Assembly (NCBI GenBank): GCA_951799425.1
Contig: OX637401.1
Location: 31,297,780-31,361,779 of the forward strand
Direction: 5' to 3'
DNA: 64,000 nt
Origin: Ilex aquifolium
Lineage: Eukaryota > Streptophyta > Magnoliopsida > Aquifoliales > Aquifoliaceae
Below, piece after piece: positions 44,229-56,800 of the stretch (position 1 is its first letter; each line of letters starts with the position of its first letter). Made by a program: the position numbers and the translations under genes. A model generated the notes under the pieces. It was not told where the DNA came from. It worked only from the letters and a program-made list of their open reading frames with translations, and searched no databases.

Positions 44229-44640
44229 TTTGTGAATATTTTTATCACTGTTGTGATACTACAATAGTGATAAAAACACTCATAAATGTGGTAAATCACT
44301 CGTAAAAGTGATTATTTGTTTTTGTATCAAAGAAAGTTATAAAAATAGTTACTACAACACTGATAAAAATATCAATAACAGTCATAAAAAACACTCATAA
44401 AAGTGATAAATACCCACAAAGTGAAAAAAAATTTAGTTATAAAATAACTCACAAAAATTATAAAAATATTTATTTTATTAAATTTTAAAGTAATATACTT
44501 TTTTTTTTTTTGGTATTTGACCAATACGAAATTGATTAATCCGCAACAGAACCAAAAGCGATGCTTACATGATTCCTTGGCAATAAAAATTCCAATCACA
44601 GCAACATTGTCTAACTTCCCTTCTCTCTTACTGAAAACCT
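44229..44640. repeat. AT-rich inverted/direct repeats built on CACTCATAAAAGTGATAAA
   Basis: Several copies of (A)CACTCATAAAWGTGRTAAA and their partial complements (TTTTTATCACTGTTGTGATA) at 44236-44425 form overlapping hairpins, like part of a MITE. No gene. The right end (44560 on) is SDH5 upstream sequence. Confidence 0.5.
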
Positions 44641-44705
44641 CGTTCAATAAAAAGTCTGAGAGCTAGATCGCAAATCCTGAGAAAACCCAAAAACTCAGAA
44701 ACAGA

Positions 44706-47414
44706 ATGGAGAAAATGGGGTTGATGAGCTCGCTGTATCGCTCGATTTGTCGCAGATCCCTTGGTTTCTCTACCGCCGCCGCCACTACCACCACCACAAC
44801 CACCATCAACCGCCAGCAACACCTTCGCCACTTGCATCTCTCCTCTCCCTCGCTGTCAATTGTCCCAAAACGTCTCCAATCTGGTACTTTCTGCCTGACC
44901 CTCTTCATATTTCAGCTCGTATAGGCATATTGTAGGTTTAATTTGATTATGAATTTGGAGGCCTTTAGATGTTCGACCATATGTCTAACTGATGTTCTGA
45001 CAAGTATCTCTAATCTAAGACATTCCCGCAATTTTTAATACGATCCTTTTTCCCATCGCTACCGTGATGAGATGCGAACCTGGTGCCCACTCTTCCATAT
45101 CCCCACCTGTACCAGTACCAGTACCAGCCTGCCAAAGCACTAGTTTAAGCCATACCAAAAGTTTTTCACCGACCTAATTTCAATTGACATCAGAATATAG
45201 TTGTTTTTTTTACTTTTGGTGTAAAATGATGAGCAGTGGCTCGAGGGAGTGGTAGTATGATGTCAAGGTTTCATTTTAGCTTTCTATAGTGATTTTATGC
45301 TTATGCGTTGTTGAATTCAAAAGCCCAATTAGTTGTTCGCATTTGTGAACTATCATTGTTCTAGCCTATAGTTGTTTGGTCCGTCTGTATCTATGTTCTT
45401 TTCTATATCAGGACACCCTTTGAATCAATTATATGCAATTTGTGTGTTGCTATGCAAACAGGCTTCTGTTGTTGTTTTGCCCCGATACTTATCTTCATCC
45501 ATTTGCATGTACACATTGCAAAACTCACCAGTCCTGAATTTTTGTGATAACTGATAGCATCTTTTTATGATAGTCTCATTTGTTTTCTAGTCTGTCTCCT
45601 GGCTTGTTTTCTTGATGGAAATAGTCTTGTTATCTTTGTCACCTCGTCCACGTTTGAACAATCAACTATCAGTTAGTTGGTTTTTTCAAGTATAAGGATT
45701 CGATACACCAGACCATCTCAGGAACATTTTTTGCATTGAAATCACAATTGTTATAGGTCTTGTCTAGAAAATTACATTGATGACACCTTTTTAAAAAGTG
45801 ACGGACGTTATTAATTTTTCAAGTAGAATGTTTAGACTGTATTATTCTCTTTGGTGGGACAAATATATAGCTTAATATTATGATTTACATGATTGATATA
45901 TTCTAACTGGTGAATACATTGACCATTTATTACCATATGCATCGGTATCCACACTGTTTGTGATTTGTGTTTATGTTAGACAAGGTTCAGTGGATATCTT
46001 TGTGAGACTTGGCTTTGGTGTCATGAATTATTTTTGCTATTTCTTATCCATAGATTGCCAGCCTCCTTTTGTCATGGGTGTTGGGAGTACCCGTTATTTT
46101 AGCGAAGATGTGGCGCACATGCCTGACATAAAAGACACTGATATCAGAAATGCTTTTAAGGACTTAATAGCGGCATATTGGGATGAGCTCCCGCCTGCTG
46201 TTGTCTATGATGCAAAGAAGGCGTTATCTAAAAATACTGATGACAAAGCTAGCCAGGAAATCTTGGCAAATGTTTTCCGTGCAGCTGAGGCAGTTGAGGA
46301 ATTTTGTGGGAGGCTTGTCTCATTGAAGATGGAAATTGATGATGCTGTCGGGTTGAGTGGCGAGGTGACATAACGTGAATGAACTCAAGAACTTTTTGCT
46401 CTCTTAAGTTCGAGTAGTCTAATAATTGAATTTTTTGACAGAATGTCAAGCCCATGCCAGAAGAATTGGTGAATGCACTGCAAACTGTCTATCAACGCTA
46501 TGTTACATATTTGGATGCATTTGGGCCAGATGAGGGTTATTTGAAGAAAAAAGTTGAGACTGAACTGGGAACAAAGATGATACACTTGAAGATGAGATGC
46601 AGTGGCCTTGGATCTGAGTGGGGAAAGGTATGATGCATATCTCATGGTGCTTTGATGTCAGAATGCCCTTTTCCATTAGATAGATAGCACAGTTGCTGTG
46701 GTAGTAATAACAGATGCAATGTGGCTTCCGGATACCGAATGGTCTGACCAAAAAAAAAAAAACAGATGCAATTCATATCACAGCTTATGTTGTTGTGTTT
46801 TAAGCACAATGCATTGAATGTCGTTGACACAGACAAAAATTCGACGGAGATTAACCAAACGTCCTTTTCCATTTTTGAGATCCAAAAAAAGTTCGGGATA
46901 CAAATATAACTACTAGGTGAACTAATTAAGCAAGTTTTATGTATGGTTAGATTCCAATTTGGCTTATGTGATATGTACATGTTGCATACAGACTAAGGTA
47001 TCATGTTCATTTGATTTTACTCGGGGTAGATTTTGGTGAATGAGAACCCTGTGTTTGGGAAAATCTTATCAATCTGGTCTGTTGATACCCGAGTTGATTT
47101 AATGCTACTGGTGTGAAGGCTCACCATCCCAAAAGATTTCATTGCTTTCAAGCCGCTTGTGTTTGCATGTGGCGAGTTAGTGTACATCCTAAAATGCTGT
47201 TTTGGAGTGATCACCTTCTCACTAGTATGTTACCACAAGCATGAGTTTGCTGAAGTTACATCTTGATGCCTTATACCATTGTGTGATATGATGGTCTTGC
47301 TAATAAGGGCTAGTTTTGTTGTTTGATTACTGAGACTGTTCGCTCTTGTATTTCCAGGTCACAGTTCTTGGGACTTCTGGACTCGCTGGTTCATACGTTG
47401 AGCAAAGAGCATAG
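44706..47414 (+). CDS. SDH5: Succinate dehydrogenase subunit 5, mitochondrial
   Basis: A plant-specific subunit of respiratory complex II. Four exons: 44706-44883, 46054-46364, 46442-46627 and 47358-47414 (stop TAG at 47412). GT/AG introns and matching phases give 243 aa, close to Arabidopsis SDH5 (about 257 aa). Residues 1 to about 80 are rich in Ser, Thr and Arg with a poly-Thr run and fit a mitochondrial presequence. The mature part has STRYFSEDVAHMP, NVFRAAEAVEEF, DAFGPDEGYLKKKVETELGT, MIHLKMRCSGLGSEWGK and the C-terminus LGTSGLAGSYVEQRA, all characteristic of SDH5. Intron 1 is 1.17 kb. The first ATG (44706) is used; a second at 44715 is possible. Whether SDH5 is catalytic or structural is not settled. 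No defects seen. Confidence 0.93.
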
Positions 47415-47926
47415 GTCTGAAAAGGCGGCTAAAACCATCCTCGTTTCGTGTTTTCCTCCTCTGTCACATAATGTACTGATGCTGTCAATAATTACTCTTT
47501 TTAGCATAAATTCTGTTTGATGTGAGGTGTCCGCTTCTGCTAGAGCGTTTCGTTGAATTTAGTCGTTGATCTGAGTTGCTCATAGCATTAGAAAAGTTAT
47601 GCTACGGATTCAGTTTCCTGAGGATTTAAATGTTTATTTGTCTCTTTGGATTTATAATCGCTTGTGTGCCATTAAAGCTTTTATCAGTGAATAATGTAGT
47701 TCAATTATAATAAACAACAAATCAAGATGATACCTCTTTTTTTTCGTACTCTTCACAGATTCGCTTTATAAATGTGAATTGCTTACCTTATATTTGCTCG
47801 TTACTGCATACTATTTTGAGTACAGTTATAGTAGATTTTATTATTATTTGTACCTTTTATTTACCTTGTTCATCCTGGTGTATAGTAGTCGTAGAGGTTT
47901 TGTTGAAGCTAATTGATAAAAGTTAT
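47415..47926. other. SDH5 3' flank, no gene seen
   Basis: Probable 3'UTR and flank; poly-A signal-like AATAAT/AATAAA motifs occur near 47690-47712. No further gene. Confidence 0.4.
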
Positions 47927-48473
47927 AAATTTTTGAGTTAATTGCACTAGAGGTCCCAAAGTATAAAATTTGTTTCATTTTGGTCTTTAATATTTCAATT
48001 GTATCATTTTTGGTCACTAAAATATTGTATAAGTTTTTATGTGATTCTTTAAGCAAATAACATTCAAATTGTTAACAGTTTTTTATTATAAATTTGTCAC
48101 GTGATAAGTAAATATGGATAAAAAATAATTTAGGTAGCTTTTCACAAAAAAATTGTAATATAGGTAATTCTTGACCAAAATTTGAATAGTTCATGACCAA
48201 AATGGTATAATTTGGGTAGTTTTTAACCAAAATTTGAGTAAAAAATTGGTTAAGAGTTATATAATTTTTTTTTTTTTTTTTATATTTAGGTATTACGTGA
48301 TAAATTTATAATAAAAAATTATTAGCAATTTAAATATTGTCTGCTTGAGGGATCATATAGAAATATATTCAATATTTCATAGATTAAAATGATGTAATTC
48401 AAATACTGATAACTAAAATAAGATAAATCTCATACTTTGAACACCTCTCTAGTACAATTAACTCTAAATTTTT
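47927..48473. mobile_element. Long-TIR MITE (about 550 bp)
   Basis: The ends are inverted over about 55 bp: left GAGTTAATTGCACTAGAGGT, right AGTACAATTAACTC and neighbours. The inside has internal repeats (GGTAGTTTTTGACCAAAATTTGA type, three copies at about 48130-48240). No coding capacity. Probably MULE-type; no target duplication fixed. Confidence 0.65.
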
Positions 48474-48878
48474 ACATCTGCATAAAAATGAATCTTAAAA
48501 TACGTATCTAACTCTTTAATATAATCGTCTACATATTTTTACAGGTTTCTAGCCTATCTATTTGACTTAATAAGACATTTATTTGGATTTGAACACACTT
48601 GAGTTTTTGACACACTCACGTCTCTAGAAATCCACGTGTGACCAACTGCTACGTGACATAACATAATCACAATTATGTAATATTTAACAAGGTCCCACTA
48701 AGTTAAATGGTACACTTTAAGGTTGTCGACAAAGTGGTGCAAAATATGGTAGGTGTGACATTGTTGTTATTTTAGATGATACAATCCCAAATAGATAAAG
48801 TGATATTTATTCCAATACAAAACACATCAAAACATAATTTTATTATTGATTTATTTCGATTTTCTTGAAAATAAAAAT
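48474..48878. other. Intergenic, no gene seen
   Basis: AT-rich DNA between two long-TIR elements; nothing recognised. Confidence 0.4.
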
Positions 48879-50471
48879 ATGGGTAAATTACATTAAGACC
48901 CCCTCAAGTTTGTCATTAAATCACATAGATCCCCTCAGTTATAAAAAATTACATTGACACCCCTATCAATAACATCCAGCTAATAAACCTAACGGAATCT
49001 ACAAAATGACTATGCTACCCTCGGATAAAATCAAACGAAATAAACCTAACCCAAACCCAATTGACCCCGACCCGACCCGACCCGACCCGACAAATTATCC
49101 ATCTTCATTTTTCTCCATTGTTGTAAACCCTATTTTTATTTAATCACCACCACCGACTGCCACCAATTAAACCTTATTCTCATCCCCATCCCTCTGGAAC
49201 CCATCACCCCCTTATACCCACTATAACCCCTAAAGTCCGCTAATCCCAGTCCCACCACGCTGCAACATTTCTTAAACAACACTCACTCTTGCAATACCAC
49301 AATTGTTATGAAACAAGCGATACATCACGTTGTTGCTCGATCCTTGGCCAAACGATTCTTGACCCATAAATCATTAGATTGGCTCTTCTACCAGCAGATC
49401 TTGTTTCTCCTCCGACAACATGGTGAAGGTGTGTTTTGAGAGAAGAAAAGTTATGGGTGGTGGTTCTGTGTATATAAGTTTGTTGGCAAAGAGAGAGAGA
49501 GAGAGAGGGGTGTTGTGGAGATAAATGTTCTAATGTGTGGTTATGGGTCATTGACGGTAGTGGTGGTGGTTGGTTGCTAGGGCAGTGGCTTGTGGTAGAG
49601 ATAGGTTTAATGGCAATGGTTTTGAATGAAGTTGGCGGTGGTTGACGGTGCTTTGGGGTGGAGGCGGCGTTGTCTGTAATATGATGGAGTCGGTGATGGA
49701 TATGGGGGGGATGATTATCTCGGTTTATTTGGTTAATTAGCTTTGATATGTGGATTTAATGTGTTAATTAATGTTCAATTACCTAATTAATGGGTTTAAT
49801 TTGTAGGGTTAATTAGATTGATTAATTGGGGTAGTTAGTTAATAGTTTAATAGACAGGTTTGATTATATAAGTTTACTAAATGAATAATTAAGAGTCAAT
49901 TACTCAATTAATGGGGTTTTTTTGGTCAACAATTATTGGGGTTAATTAGCTCAATTAATGGATTTAATTTTTCAAATCAGCTTAACTAAAGTTTATGAGA
50001 TTAATTGCTTAATTTTTTAAAAGGGGTTTTCCATTACTTAAATTAGGTTGACGAAACAATGAAGTTAATTTGTTTATTTTGTTTTGAGTTAATTAATTTG
50101 ATTATTAGGTTAATTACTAGAATTAATGCAACTACTTATATGAACTTAATAAAATAGATGATGTCAATTTAGTGAGGTTAATTGTTTAGGTTGAATGAGT
50201 TGGGGTTTTACGAAAATTTAAAAATTATTTAGTTTTTTTTGTTATGGCTTAGTTTATAGTGGTAGAGCTTGAATGGGTGGTTTGGGAATTTTGGGTTTAA
50301 AATATGCCGATGCCATCAAAGTTGGATGACTTCTCAAAGGAATGTTAACAGTTTGGGGCTAGGTGTTATATGAAGCCAAACCTCAAGGGAGTATTGTGTT
50401 ATTTTTCATACCTAAGGGGATCTGTCTGATTTAATGACAAACCTCGGGTGGGTCTCAATGTAATTTACCAT
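48879..50471. mobile_element. Long-TIR DNA transposon, non-autonomous (1.6 kb)
   Basis: Terminal inverted repeats of about 70 bp at roughly 80 percent identity: left ATGGGTAAATTACATTAAGA, right its imperfect complement ending AATGTAATTTACCAT. The interior includes a CCGAC(CCGAC)n stretch at about 49066-49092 and purine-rich frames without similarity to transposase. The long TIRs suggest a Mutator-like (MULE) non-autonomous element; a 9-bp target duplication was not clear. A frame at 49306-49551 has no recognisable function. Confidence 0.65.
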
Positions 50472-50890
50472 AAAAACATTTAACAAAACAAAATTTTGAT
50501 AAATAAGATCAGTTATCGTTGTGGAGCAATGAGCGCGTACAGTTTTCCCGTCTCCTGCGCAAAGCACCATATCAGTGGTATTCCCTGTTGTTTTAAGCAA
50601 ACACAAGGGCATTAAAAGAGATTCGACCACCTAATACATGAATCAAAAGAAGGAACGGAAAAAAGAGAGAGAGAGAGAGAGAGAGATAGAGAGATTCGAA
50701 GGTACATGCTACGTCAATGGCTGTTAGGGTTTCCAATTGATCCCTAAGACCTAAAGCTCCAATATTTATCATCTCTCTCTCTCTCTCCTTGTCGTCAAAG
50801 CACTAATATGTGCAATGATTACAGTTGAAAAAAAAAAACAATTACAGTTGAAATTCGACTGAGAAAAAAAAAAAAAAAAACCAAGCTGTG
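50472..50890 (+). promoter_or_regulatory. Upstream region of the PP4R3 gene
   Basis: Contains a (GA)n run at 50663-50692 and a (CT)n run at about 50771-50787, common in plant promoters and 5'UTRs, and two A-runs just before the start codon (about 50828 and 50863). The transcription start is not defined; no clear TATA box. Confidence 0.4.
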
Positions 50891-53800
50891 ATGGGAGCGC
50901 CAGAGAAATCACCAAGTGCGGAATATGCGATGCAGGTGAGTTTTTCACTGTCACACAAAGGCCAAAGCTTACTAGTTAGCCCTAGGAATAGTTGTTAATG
51001 CTCGCCGTATCGAAGCAGAGGCTCAGTGGCTTTTAGAGTCTCTCTCTCTCTCTCTCTCTCTCTCTTAATAGTCTTTAATTCTGTGGTTTAATTGAATTTG
51101 GGTTTTAATCTTCCTACTTTTGATGCTGCTATAGATGCTAATTTGATTCCACTTTAGAGTTAGAATGAATGTTTTTATTCGAAGGGTAAGGAATGGTTTA
51201 CTTGTTTTGTTGGGTCGATTGTGACAAAATTGTTGGTTTTTGTTTCACAAGGCCTCCGTATTGGCACGTTAAGTGATGTGAATTGTTTTATTGTGGTTTT
51301 TTTTCGTATTTGGTGTATTTTATTAGCTGAAGTATGTACTTTGTAATAAAGAGGAACCGGTAGGTGCACATTGGTATTTTTCTTTTGTGTTCTCTCTGTT
51401 CATGGAGGAACAGTTCCTTGCATGAAAAGAGCAGTTTTGATGTACTCAGTACGAGCCCACTGAGGTTTTAGCAGGATTTTTATAATGTGTAGCTTCTGTC
51501 ATGGACCTCATGTTTTTTGCAATTGAAGTTTGCAATGCGGGTAGCGAGTGGAAAATGTTGAGGATGCGGTATATGCGTATAGCATGCCTAAGGATGGATG
51601 GAGCTTGTAAACCTTCTTGTGTTTTTAATTACCATCTGTGGATTGCACGATAAGGTTGCTCGAGTTGAAGTTTAACAAGTTGAGTAAAAAGCTACATGAA
51701 GAAACAGTTTTTATAGGAAAATGGAAATTATTTACTGTAGCTATATATGCTTGCAATTGAAGTGCTAGAGGAAGTTGTTCGATTTCTATATCAATTCTTT
51801 AGGATGCTTAAAGGTTGCAAACTCTCTATAGTTTTTGATTTTGCATACATGGGTTGAATGATAAAATTGCTAGATATGGTGCTTTAAGAAAGTTGAGTCA
51901 ACCTACACACGGGACTGTTTCAATTTGACCTTTCTTCTGGTTAAGAAAACACATGTAGGATATGGGTGTAGTTACATGCGGTTGTGGTCTAGGATATGAC
52001 TTGTTGATCAGAAGGTAGTAATTGGGTGTAATTGGGTGTCGGTTCTGGTTTAGGGGCATTTGGAATACGGATTTATTCTTTAATCTATCATATGTAATTC
52101 TTCTGATAGGTATTTGGAATCTTGGATGATTTATGTCAATAAATTGTTAGTACACATGATGCTCGATCCTTCCTAAGCCAATTTCCCTCATAAAGTTGTT
52201 TTTGTGCTGACAAATACTGATCTTTTGTGGTCATTGTTGTCTTTTTGGGTTCCTTTTTCATTTTTTGAAATTTTTTGCAACTACTTAATCGGGCACAATG
52301 ATCGTGGCTCATTGCCTGTTGGACAAAATATTACTTTCCATTTCCAATATGTACAAAGATAAGTTTCTGTAGAGAACGATGGCATGGAGCGATTTGTTTT
52401 TATTTTTCGTATTACAAACAATGGTTAGCACAGTCTGTTGTTGGAGTTAAGATGCGAGTACAAGCCATCCCCCCCCCCCCCCCTTCCTCTTTTGACTCTG
52501 TACATGCTTACTTTTTGTCGTACGTCAGTTAATATGTTTGTTCTATATCATATGAATTTTTGATCGTGACTTTGTTAGGAACTTAGGATTTTTTATTTTG
52601 TTGTTGTCATCATTTTTGGTTCTATTGATTCCTTACATGTATGTGACCAGTTTGTCATAACTTCATCTTATGGTGATCTCTCGTGGATTGTAGATGTGTG
52701 TGTTGTTAGATCTTTTTAGGTTCCATGAATGGAGATGTGCTTTCTTTTGTACGACATTTTTCCTAAGCATGGTGTTTTTGACACTTGGGATGCAACACCT
52801 GCAACCGCATTTGCATGCAATTGAAGGCTTGGTGGTATAAAGAAGAGAGAGAGTGACAGAAGATAGAGAGAGAGGGGAATTGATGGAAGATAGTGAAGAG
52901 AGAGAAAGGGAGAAATTAAAAAAAAAAATTCTCATATGATAATTGTGATAATGAAGATAAGGGGTATTTTTATCATAAAGATGTTAAAAGTAACAACTAT
53001 GGAGTATGGACCACATGCCTGATATTTTAAAAGCTGTGTTCTTGAGGCCTTAAAATGCTTGTGGCTGGACCTATTAAAAAAAAGGCCAAACATTATACTT
53101 TCCATCAATTTCCACTTGTTTTTTTGGCCACACTTCAAGGCTCTTCTTTCACAGCTTTCTGGCTCCTTTTTGATTTAAATGATATGTTGACATATCCTAG
53201 TTTCTCAACACTTACCATATACAAATCAGTTTAAATTTCGTAAAAAATTGCTGCGTTTAGATCAACAACATATATTCACCAAGTGAGAATTACGAGAGTA
53301 TAGGAAGCAAGCTTAATGAGATGGAAGATCATATAAGGCCAAATGGGAACTGCCTAATCAGAGTAAAGATTTAGGTATCCCGAAAGAACAATTTTTAGGT
53401 GCATTCCACATGCTAGGGAGGGATGCATTCTCATATGTTTTGTTGTAATTACACATAAAAAATACTTCTATATCATTATTACTAGTGTCAAACAAAGGGT
53501 GACGGGTGACCTCATTTTGTCATCTGGTTTAGGTGGGTCCCATGTCTTCAATTTTGTAATTTAAGGACCACTGTGGAGTACAAACATCCATTTCCGCCAT
53601 AATGCCAGCACATTCAGTTCAGTTCATAGGGAGAAATATATTGGGAAAATTTCTATATAACTTTGTATTTGTATCATCATTCTCCAAGTTTAGGAACAAT
53701 TTTGACATATTTTCCTGGCTTTTTCTGATGTTTCTTCATGATTTTGAAATCATTAATACGCTTTCCTACATCAGCATATGCAGGCACACTTATGCATGCA

Positions 53801-56800
53801 CAAATTCTCCCATAAGACCTTGAACTAGACTTATTCTCCCCAAGGGTTTTGAACTTGGTGTGTCATGGCTGTAATATGTCTGATACTGTGTCAGGATTTT
53901 GGGTATGTTTGTTTATTTGTTTTTATTGCTTTTTTTGTATTGCTTCTGGTAGTTTACTCGCCTGGATTGCTTATCCATGTTTTCTCCCTTTTGACATTTT
54001 GTTCTACTATTTTCAATTTTTTTTTTTGCTTGTCTTTATACATATATTTTTTTTTTCTAGCAGCACATCTTATGGAACATGCTTAGACTTAGCTTTACTC
54101 AGCTAGTTGGCTGGCTCAAACTACTGACCTTATAACATTGGGACCTTGGGATGCCCTGTTGTTGTGTCCTAGAAACTAGGGTGGTGGGGACTTGTGGTAC
54201 AGGCAGAAACTTCTTGTTTGCATTTTGATGTTTGTAATAATTACTTGTTTTCAGTCATGAACTCAATAAGCTTGGTTGGAAAGATTTTTTGGGGGGACTT
54301 TTCCAATTAAAAATTAATGAAGCGTGTGTATGCAATCTTCATGGTGCGGTTCATCATTCTATATCTCTCCAATAGTAAGTTAATGAAGTATGAGCATGTC
54401 CTATATGCACTCTACTTGGTGTATGTCATCATTCGATATCTGTACTGGTTGGTGGGGGTGTTTGATATTGATGCCACTTCTTCAATTCTACGCATACCTT
54501 GGACTTCATGACCAGCAAAAGTGCTTATTTTGTCCTTTTTCATTTTGAATTTCAGCGTGTTAAGGTCTATCGACTGAATGATGATGGGAAGTGGGATGAC
54601 CAAGGAACTGGGCATGCCACTGTTGATTACTTGGAGGTGTGACTGTTTCGGGGATTATGTTTGTTCAACACTGTTATTTGTAAATTTTCAACTGTTTCTA
54701 TATAAATTCTTATTTAAGAGTCGCCTTGCATTTTAACTGAATAAATACTGTCCTGCAGGGATCTGAAGAACTAGGTTTGTTTGTTAACGATGAAGAAGAC
54801 AATGAAACGTTACTTTTGCACCGAATCAGCTCAGATGATATTTACCGGAAGCAAGATGGTGTTCTTTTTGATTTTCTAAGTGTATGATAAATAATATTTT
54901 ATTTCTCCCAGCATGTTTGCTGAATGTATTTCTTGTCATTAGATACAATTATAGCTTGGAGAGATCCAGAGTATTCAGCTGAACTAGCTCTTAGCTTTCA
55001 AGAGACTACTGGCTGCTCTTACATATGGTAAGCGTTATTTAATCCTCTAGTCTTTTCATTTTGCCGACTTATGATTTGTAAACTAAGGGCATATTTTGTT
55101 GTCATGTAGGGACCACATTTGCCGTGTGCAGAGGAATATGCATTTCAGTACTCTTAACAGTAAGTGTTTGTAATAATCATTCTTCCCCTTTGGAAAAACA
55201 AGTATGGTCCTATTGAATTCCCTGCCTCTGTAAGATTTGAAGCTTGCTCTTGCTTAATGAATGCGAAATCATTATATCTGAGTTCGCAGGCAAGTCAGGT
55301 CAAGCATTTTGACCTTCTAAGTTGGTTTATAATCTAACTTGTCTTCCTTTGACCTACTCACATGATACCTCATACAGTTTGGATTTGAATCATCTATATT
55401 GGTGACTTTGATCTTAAAATGTAGGGATAGATATCTGAATAATACTTAATAGTGATTGCAACTGATTCTAACAGAAAACTTAAAATTCTGGAGGTGCCAT
55501 ATGTATGCTCCATGAGGTGCCTTTAGTTGTGTCTTGCATGAGATTCAGTACCTTCCTATCTGCTTCGCATGCACCTCTTCGCCTATCCATTCATGGATAG
55601 TTTGAGGAGTGAGATTTGGTTGTTCCAAAATTAGAAATCACTTATGTTGAAGTACAGTTTATTGGACCCTTTTAACGTTAGTCATTCCTGATCTAGTTTC
55701 ATTGGCTGTTTGATAATTTACCACTACACTTGAAGGAATGACCTGTTGTTATTCCTTACTGATCTAAATGGTTTTGAACTTGCTTGGGGGCATATATGAA
55801 CATGGTTCAAACCGGACAAGTATTTAGCGGGTTTTAGCTGCGGATAATTGCGTTCCTGTGATAAATGGGTTAACGCGAATATTTTTTCAAGTTTTTTGCT
55901 TAAAGTCCTTAACCCATTTATGTGACAAACACGATTATGACCATTGGTCCAAATATGATCCATAGAGACGTTTGTGACGTGGTGTTTTTATTATTTTATT
56001 TCAACCCGGGAGTGTAACTCTCATAACACTCCTAATCCATGTATCTAATCTGATATGATCTGTCTATTTAATGGGTTGCATGGATTCTTACTTCACCACG
56101 TGGAATATGCAGCCGTGTGAGGGTAAGATATTTTGGCATGATTATGTAATTGTGTTGTGTTTAGGTTGACCATTTCTTAGAATTTCATTTTAAGGTATGA
56201 TACGAACCAACTCAACCCTACAGGATTACCACCCCTAAAGTAATTTTTGTTTATCTAAGGTTTTTAGTTCAAAGTTAGCTAAAAGGGAAAAGGAAGATGA
56301 TGGTACGGATTGAACCATGAAGACACACCCATGCATACACATACTCATGTAACACCTGGAAAGAAATGATCAGATGCAACTCATAAGAAGCTAAAGAAAA
56401 AAGCATAAAAAGAGAATTTTTTTTTTTTTTGAATTGATTGGCTTTAAGGAGGAATCGGCTGCTGACTGAGTGTTTGTTTTACACTCATATGTTACTTGTA
56501 GCTTCGAATTTTTTTAGCCATGTGTTATGCTTCATAGGAGTCAAGTGGATTGTGGTAAGTTCATGTGTAGTAGACAAGGTTGGTAGGATGATCAAATGGT
56601 TTCATTTTGAATATCGATTGGTAATTGGGTCTTTATTAATGGTTTTTGATTAGTTTATTAGGGTCCAAAATCAAGGTCTGCAAGTTTACAAATGGGGATA
56701 ATCAATATTGGTCTTGAAAATTGTGATTCATAGGGAAGATGGGATGAATGGTCTCCCAATTCAACTTCTTGGCAAAGCCCACATCTTTTGGACCAATAAT

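Noticed and set aside
44628-44908. Antisense open frames across SDH5 exon 1
   Set aside because: Mirror images of the poly-Thr transit-peptide codons on the coding strand.
49306-49551. Open frame within the 1.6-kb long-TIR element
   Set aside because: Overlaps a GA microsatellite and shows no transposase motif.
54317-54511. Hydrophobic open frame in PP4R3 intron 1
   Set aside because: Lies wholly in a well-defined intron just before exon 2; T-rich translation gives false membrane-like peptides.
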